Below, piece by piece: positions 49,590 to 53,847 of a stretch of DNA of 53,847 bases. The stretch covers positions 1 through 53,847 of the forward strand of contig JANXTB010000066.1 of NCBI GenBank assembly GCA_025356415.1. The letters are read 5' to 3'. The position numbers and the translations under genes are program-made. The notes under the pieces were generated by a model. The model saw only the letters and a program-made list of their open reading frames with translations, made no database searches and was not told where the DNA came from. Source of the DNA: Hyphomicrobiales bacterium. Lineage in GTDB: Bacteria; Pseudomonadota; Alphaproteobacteria; Rhizobiales; Beijerinckiaceae. How positions within the stretch are numbered: the first letter of the stretch is position 1; each line of letters opens with the position of its first letter.

Positions 49590-51698
49590 ATGACGCACCC
49601 CGCCGACCACATCGAGACCGCCCAGCCGCCGCGCGCCGAAAAAAGGCCGCATGTTTTCGAGGTGCATGGCGTCACGATTCACGATGATTATACGTGGCTG
49701 AAAGCAGAAAACTGGCAGGACGTTCTGCGCGATCCGGCCGCCCTGCCCGGCGACATCCGCGCGCTGCTCGAGGCAGAAAACGCCTATGCCGAAAAAATGC
49801 TCGCGCCCGGCGCGGACCTGCGCGCGCATCTGTTCACCGAGATGCGCGCACGCATCAAGGAAGATGACGTCGATGTGCCAGCGCCCGACGGCGCCTTCGT
49901 TTACTACCGCAAGCACCGTCAGGGCGGGCAGCACCCGCTGTTCTGCCGGCGCTCGCGCGAGACTGCGGGCGATGAAGAGATCATGCTCGACGGCGATGCG
50001 CTGGGTGAAGGAAAGGCTTTCTTTCAATTCGGCGGCGTGAAGGCCTCGCCCGATCACACGCGGCTCGCGTGGTGCGCCGATGAGAAAGGCTCCGAGCTTT
50101 TCACCATGCGCGTGCGCGACCTCGCGACTGGCGTAGATCTGCCCGACGAAGTCACCGAAACATCGGGCGGCGCCGTATGGAGCGCGGATGGGCGTGCGTT
50201 CTTTTATGTCAAACTCGACGACAACCATCGCCCGCACCGCGTGATGCTGCATATTCTCGGAACGCCGGCCGACAGCGACGCGCTCATCTATGAAGAGCAG
50301 GATCCGGGCTGGTTTGTCGGCATCCGCCGCACGCAATCGCGTCGCTTCTGCGTGATCGATCTGCACGATCATGATTCGGGCGAAGAGCGGCTGATCGATC
50401 TCGAAGATGTGAACGCGCCGCCGCGCCTCGTCGCAGCGCGCAAGCCGGGCGTGCGCTACGATTCAGAGCATCATGGCGATCGTCTGATCATCAACACGAA
50501 TGCCGACGGCGCCGAGGATTTTAAACTCGTCGAGGCGGATCTTGCGACGCCGGGCCAGTGGCGCGATTTCATTCCGCACCGGCGCGGTCGCATGATCATG
50601 TCGCATCTTCCCCTCGCACATCATCTGGTGCGGCTAGAACGCGAGGATGGCCTGCCGCGCATCCGGATTCGCGATCTGCGCGATGGTGAGGAACACGAGA
50701 TCGCATTCGACGAAGAGGCCTATTCGCTCGGCCTCGAGAACATTCTGGAATTCGACACGCACACGCTGCGGTTTTCCTATTCGTCGATGACGACGCCGCG
50801 CGAAGTGTTCGACTACGACATGCTCACGCGCGAGCGCACCTTGCGCAAGCGACAGGAAATTCCATCAGGCCATGACGCGAGCCAATATGTGACGCGGCGC
50901 ATTTTCGCGCCCGCTCATGATGGCGAGAGCGTTCCGGTGTCCCTGCTCTATCGGCGCGACACCGCGCTCGATGGTTCGGCGCCGCTGCTGCTGCAGGGCT
51001 ATGGCGCCTATGGGCATGCGAGCCCGGCGTCGTTCAGCGCCGCGCGCTTTTCGCTGGTCGACCGTGGTTTTGTCTACGCCATCGCGCATATTCGTGGCGG
51101 CACCGATAAAGGCTGGCATTGGTACGAGGACGGCAAGCTGTCGCGCAAGCCCAACACATTCGCGGACTTCATCTCGGCGGCGCGTCATCTCTGCACGAAA
51201 AACTATACGCGCCAGGGCCGCATCGTGGCGCTGGGCGGCAGCGCGGGCGGCATGCTGATGGGCGCCGTCGCCAACATGGCGCCGGAGCTGTTTGCGGGAA
51301 TCATCGCAGACGTGCCGTTCGTCGATGTGTTGAACACCATGCTTGACGCCGAACTGCCGCTCACTCCGCCCGAATGGGTGGAATGGGGCAATCCGGGCAA
51401 GGACGAAGACGCGTTCAAGACGATTCTCTCCTATTCGCCCTACGACAATGTGCGTGCGCAACGCTATCCGGCGATGCTCGTCGAGGCCGGCCTCACCGAT
51501 CCGCGCGTGACCTATTGGGAGCCCGCGAAATGGGTGGCGCGGCTGCGCGAGCGCATGACTGGCGGCGGGCCGATCATCCTGCACACCAATATGGAGGCGG
51601 GCCATGGCGGCGCGGCGGGACGCTTCGACGCGTTGAAGGACGTCGCGCGCGAATATGCGTTTGCGATCGATTGCGTGCTGGGCGAGCGCGGCTTCTAG
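49590..51698 (+). CDS. ptrB: Oligopeptidase B (prolyl oligopeptidase family S9)
   Basis: A 702-residue cytoplasmic serine peptidase with an N-terminal seven-bladed propeller (about 70-410) and a C-terminal alpha/beta-hydrolase domain. The nucleophile is the Ser near residue 551 in LGGSAGGMLMG; the Asp is near 637 (EAGLTDPRV) and the His near 672 (AGHGGAAGRF). The opening KRPHVFEVHGVTIHDDYTWLK is typical of PtrB, which cuts peptides after Lys or Arg. AHIRGGTDKGWHWYEDGKL is likewise a PtrB block (GGxxxGxxWYxxGK). It stands alone, divergent from mucR. Confidence 0.92.
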   Translation: MTHPADHIETAQPPRAEKRPHVFEVHGVTIHDDYTWLKAENWQDVLRDPAALPGDIRALLEAENAYAEKMLAPGADLRAHLFTEMRARIKEDDVDVPAPDGAFVYYRKHRQGGQHPLFCRRSRETAGDEEIMLDGDALGEGKAFFQFGGVKASPDHTRLAWCADEKGSELFTMRVRDLATGVDLPDEVTETSGGAVWSADGRAFFYVKLDDNHRPHRVMLHILGTPADSDALIYEEQDPGWFVGIRRTQSRRFCVIDLHDHDSGEERLIDLEDVNAPPRLVAARKPGVRYDSEHHGDRLIINTNADGAEDFKLVEADLATPGQWRDFIPHRRGRMIMSHLPLAHHLVRLEREDGLPRIRIRDLRDGEEHEIAFDEEAYSLGLENILEFDTHTLRFSYSSMTTPREVFDYDMLTRERTLRKRQEIPSGHDASQYVTRRIFAPAHDGESVPVSLLYRRDTALDGSAPLLLQGYGAYGHASPASFSAARFSLVDRGFVYAIAHIRGGTDKGWHWYEDGKLSRKPNTFADFISAARHLCTKNYTRQGRIVALGGSAGGMLMGAVANMAPELFAGIIADVPFVDVLNTMLDAELPLTPPEWVEWGNPGKDEDAFKTILSYSPYDNVRAQRYPAMLVEAGLTDPRVTYWEPAKWVARLRERMTGGGPIILHTNMEAGHGGAAGRFDALKDVAREYAFAIDCVLGERGF

Positions 51699-51705
51699 GC
51701 CGCGC

Positions 51706-52935
51706 TCATACGTTGCCGCGTTCGATAAAGGCGCGCAGTTCCGGCAACGAATTGAAACGATACGAGGCGCCCGCCGGCGTTTCGGCGGTGATCGAACCAT
51801 CCGAGAACATGACATAGGCGACATCGTTGGCGCGATAGCGCCCGATCTCGACAGGCGCCGGCTTGTCGGACGGCGCATCCGTCGCTGTCTCCGGCTCGTC
51901 CACGGGCTGAACGATCTTGGGCGCGGGCTCTTCGGCCTGAACCGAATCGTTCTGCGCGAGCGCGGCGCGACGGCCGAGGCGAATTGTCGGCTCTTCCGCC
52001 TCGTCGGCGCCAGCCAGGGCGCGCTCCAGCCAATCGCTCCCGAACGGATCGAGCGTCGACACAGGCGGCTGAGGACCGGGCTCATCCGCCGCGAGCGCTT
52101 GCTCCACCGGCTCATGCTCGACGGATGCCTCTTCCGCGACAGGCTCGGGCTCCGCCTGCGGTTCGGCCTGCGCCTCGACAATGCTCACGGCCTCCGCCGC
52201 TTCGGCAATCGGCTCGGAATGCGCGACGGGTTTGTCCTCGGTCTCGACGATATGAGGTGCTTCTTCGATGACAGGCTCAGGCTCGGGCGCCGGCGCCGCA
52301 GTCCTTCCGCGACGCAGCCACTCCATTCGGGAGGGCCGTCCATAAGCCGGCTTTTCCGACGACCGGACGGGCTCTGGCGCCTCCTCCGCATCAGGTTCAA
52401 TGGGCGCAGCCGCTTCAGCAGCCGCGGGCGCTTCAAAAGCCGCAGGCGCTTGGACAACCGCAGGCGGTTCGGGCGTCACGTCAGCGGGCGGGAAAACGAA
52501 TTGAAAATCGCGCAAGGCCGCGGGGCGTTCTTGGCGGACCGGCTCGCGCTGCGGCGGCGGCGGCGCCTGGAATACCGGGGACGCAGGTTGCTGCGCCCGC
52601 AGGCTTTCGATCGTCGGTAGCGGATCGACCGCCACTTCGCGCGGCGGTGGCGGCACGTCGTGGAAATCCGGCTGCTGCGGCTCGGAAGCCTCGGACTCGG
52701 GGACCCAGGACGCTTCATTGGGCGTCATGGCCCGATGCATAAGGTTTGTGAGGCGATCGATCCGCGCCATCAGGGCCGCGATGCCGATCACGATGACGCC
52801 TGCCCCGAGCAGGACAGCGCCCGCAATGAACGTCGCCCAGCCGCGCTCCACCTGGATGATGCTGCTGCCGTTGATGAGGGCGTAAACGCCCGCGGCGCAC
52901 AGGAGCGCCCCCGCCCCGGCAACAGTCCACTTCAT
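51706..52935 (-). CDS. Membrane-anchored Pro/Ala/Glu-rich protein of unknown function
   Basis: A 409-residue protein from the ATG at 52935. Two spans occur at about 3-23 and 33-58 (WTVAGAGALLCAAGVYALI and ATFIAGAVLLGAGVIVIGIA). Then comes a disordered linker of about 290 residues rich in Pro, Ala, Glu and Val, and a compact C-terminal segment of about 50 residues (IGRYRANDVAYVMFSDGSI to RFNSLPELRAFIERG). The C-terminal segment looks conserved and folded, like a short beta-rich module. The layout suggests a cytoplasmic or periplasmic tethered binding module. I do not recognise a family. It is convergent with ptrB, 7 bases apart. Confidence 0.75.
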   Translation of the reverse strand: MKWTVAGAGALLCAAGVYALINGSSIIQVERGWATFIAGAVLLGAGVIVIGIAALMARIDRLTNLMHRAMTPNEASWVPESEASEPQQPDFHDVPPPPREVAVDPLPTIESLRAQQPASPVFQAPPPPQREPVRQERPAALRDFQFVFPPADVTPEPPAVVQAPAAFEAPAAAEAAAPIEPDAEEAPEPVRSSEKPAYGRPSRMEWLRRGRTAAPAPEPEPVIEEAPHIVETEDKPVAHSEPIAEAAEAVSIVEAQAEPQAEPEPVAEEASVEHEPVEQALAADEPGPQPPVSTLDPFGSDWLERALAGADEAEEPTIRLGRRAALAQNDSVQAEEPAPKIVQPVDEPETATDAPSDKPAPVEIGRYRANDVAYVMFSDGSITAETPAGASYRFNSLPELRAFIERGNV

Positions 52936-53210
52936 TTCGTCAAATTCCCGCTTCTTTTTCGCAGTTTTGCGTCGCAGCCGTCTTGGACCGTTTGGTAAAT
53001 GTAACCTGAACGATGCGTGTTTGGCAAAAACGCCAAGGTCTAGCGTGCGCATGGCCGTGATCTAGCGCGCGGCTCACGCGTCTGGCGGCAAATGTCCCGG
53101 CTTTCACGGCAAGTGTTGCCCTCGGCCCCTTGCCTCCTTAAGTATGACCGCGAGCCCGCGCGGGATCTTCCGCACCAAGGGCCCGAACCATTTTCGAGGA
53201 GCGCGTCCCG

Positions 53211-53810
53211 ATGTCCTTCAGCCTTCCCGACCTCCCTTATGCTCATGACGCCCTGCAGCCCTTCATGTCGAAGGAGACGCTCGAGTATCACCACGACAAG
53301 CATCACATGGCCTATGTGACCAACGGCAACAATTTGCTGAAGGGCACCGAATGGGAAGGCAAATCGCTCGAGGAGATCGTGAAAGGCTCCTTCGGCAAGA
53401 ATGCCGGCCTCTTCAACAACGCGGGCCAGCACTACAACCACCTGCATTTCTGGAAGTGGATGAAGCCGAATGGCGGCGGCGCGATTCCCGGCAAGCTTGA
53501 AAAGGCGATCGTCGATGGAATCGGCTCGGTCGACAAGATGAAGGAAGACTTCATCCAGGCCGGCGTCACGCAATTCGGTTCGGGCTGGTCATGGCTCGCC
53601 GTCAAGGATGGCAAGATCGTCGTCATGAAGACCGCGAACGGCGAAAGCCCGCTGGTGCACGGCGCATCGCCAATTCTCGGCTGCGACGTGTGGGAGCATT
53701 CCTACTACATCGACTACCGCAATCGCCGCCCCGACTATCTCAAGGCCTTCATCGACCAGCTCGTGAACTGGGACTATGTCGCCGAAATGTACGACGCAGC
53801 TGCGAAGTAA
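53211..53810 (+). CDS. sodB: Superoxide dismutase, Fe/Mn family
   Basis: A 199-residue enzyme with all four metal ligands: His27 (EYHHDKHH), His74 (AGQHYNHLHFW), Asp159 and His163 (GCDVWEHSYY). The N-terminal FSLPDLPYAHDALQPFMS and the residues AGQHYNHLHFWKWM are of the iron-type alphaproteobacterial SodB, although metal use (Fe or Mn) cannot be fixed from sequence. It converts superoxide to peroxide and oxygen in the cytoplasm. GAGGAG stands 9 bases before the ATG. The 275 bases upstream hold a TTGGC-N6-GCCAA inverted repeat at 53021-53036 of unknown relevance. Confidence 0.95.
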   Translation: MSFSLPDLPYAHDALQPFMSKETLEYHHDKHHMAYVTNGNNLLKGTEWEGKSLEEIVKGSFGKNAGLFNNAGQHYNHLHFWKWMKPNGGGAIPGKLEKAIVDGIGSVDKMKEDFIQAGVTQFGSGWSWLAVKDGKIVVMKTANGESPLVHGASPILGCDVWEHSYYIDYRNRRPDYLKAFIDQLVNWDYVAEMYDAAAK

Positions 53811-53847
53811 GCATCCGTCGTTGGAGAACAAGAAAACCGGCGCTCGC

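Noticed and set aside
53021-53036. Inverted repeat TTGGC-N6-GCCAA upstream of sodB
   Set aside because: The arms are only 5 bases long and it is about 175 bases from the gene; a chance occurrence is likely, so no operator is claimed.

Overview
The window comes from a GC-rich alphaproteobacterium, most likely a member of the Hyphomicrobiales (Rhizobiales). The evidence is a Rhodobacter-type gene transfer agent (GTA) head/tail cluster, a MucR/Ros regulator, DUF1491, DUF2336, DUF5330 and DUF6456 proteins, an intracellular PHB depolymerase, and many copies of a palindromic repeat beginning CGTCATTGCGAGG. No rRNA, tRNA, CRISPR array or transposase gene was recognised. Nothing here is diagnostic of genus.

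Region 1 (1-7910) is a GTA/prophage-like cluster on the minus strand behind a good sigma70-type promoter: small terminase, large terminase, portal, two tiny coupled ORFs, prohead protease, major capsid, head-tail connector, head closure, DUF2460 and DUF2163 proteins. The last runs off the left edge. Head closure is joined directly to DUF2460, so the major tail and tape-measure block is missing. A secreted trypsin-like protease lies antisense between capsid and connector. Region 2 (7942-12093) holds an FMN reductase, a trehalose-synthase-like GH13 enzyme, an extradiol-dioxygenase-like protein and two small genes.

Region 3 (12125-30626) is the most interesting part: an island for scavenging nitrogen from N-heterocycles and small amides. 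A plus-strand pair encodes an AtzA/TrzN-type amidohydrolase and an 8-oxoguanine deaminase. Facing it is a long minus-strand run of overlapping genes: a 2OG-Fe(II) oxygenase, a VOC protein, a BMP-type (nucleoside/purine) ABC importer, formamidase, biuret hydrolase, a second isochorismatase-like hydrolase and another 2OG-Fe(II) oxygenase. Further upstream are a third oxygenase and an operon with an NMT1/THI5-type ABC importer and a second deaminase-like amidohydrolase. Three of its transcription units have sigma54 (RpoN) -24/-12 sequences at suitable places, which predicts induction by nitrogen limitation. The natural substrate is not settled. Allophanate hydrolase, cyanuric acid hydrolase and urate-pathway genes are absent from the window.

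Region 4 (30785-38278) has PHB depolymerase, a GST, a cupin, a Cys-rich mini-protein, a leaderless NMT1-like binding protein, an orphan TctC-type binding protein, a UbiD-family decarboxylase and a TIM-barrel isomerase. Region 5 (38442-53810) is mostly chromosomal housekeeping: YcgN family, penicillin-binding protein 1A, DUF1254/DUF1214 pair, DUF2336, a histidine kinase/PG-binding/DUF1491 operon, SufE, DUF6456, MucR, oligopeptidase B, a membrane-anchored Pro/Ala/Glu-rich protein and Fe/Mn superoxide dismutase.
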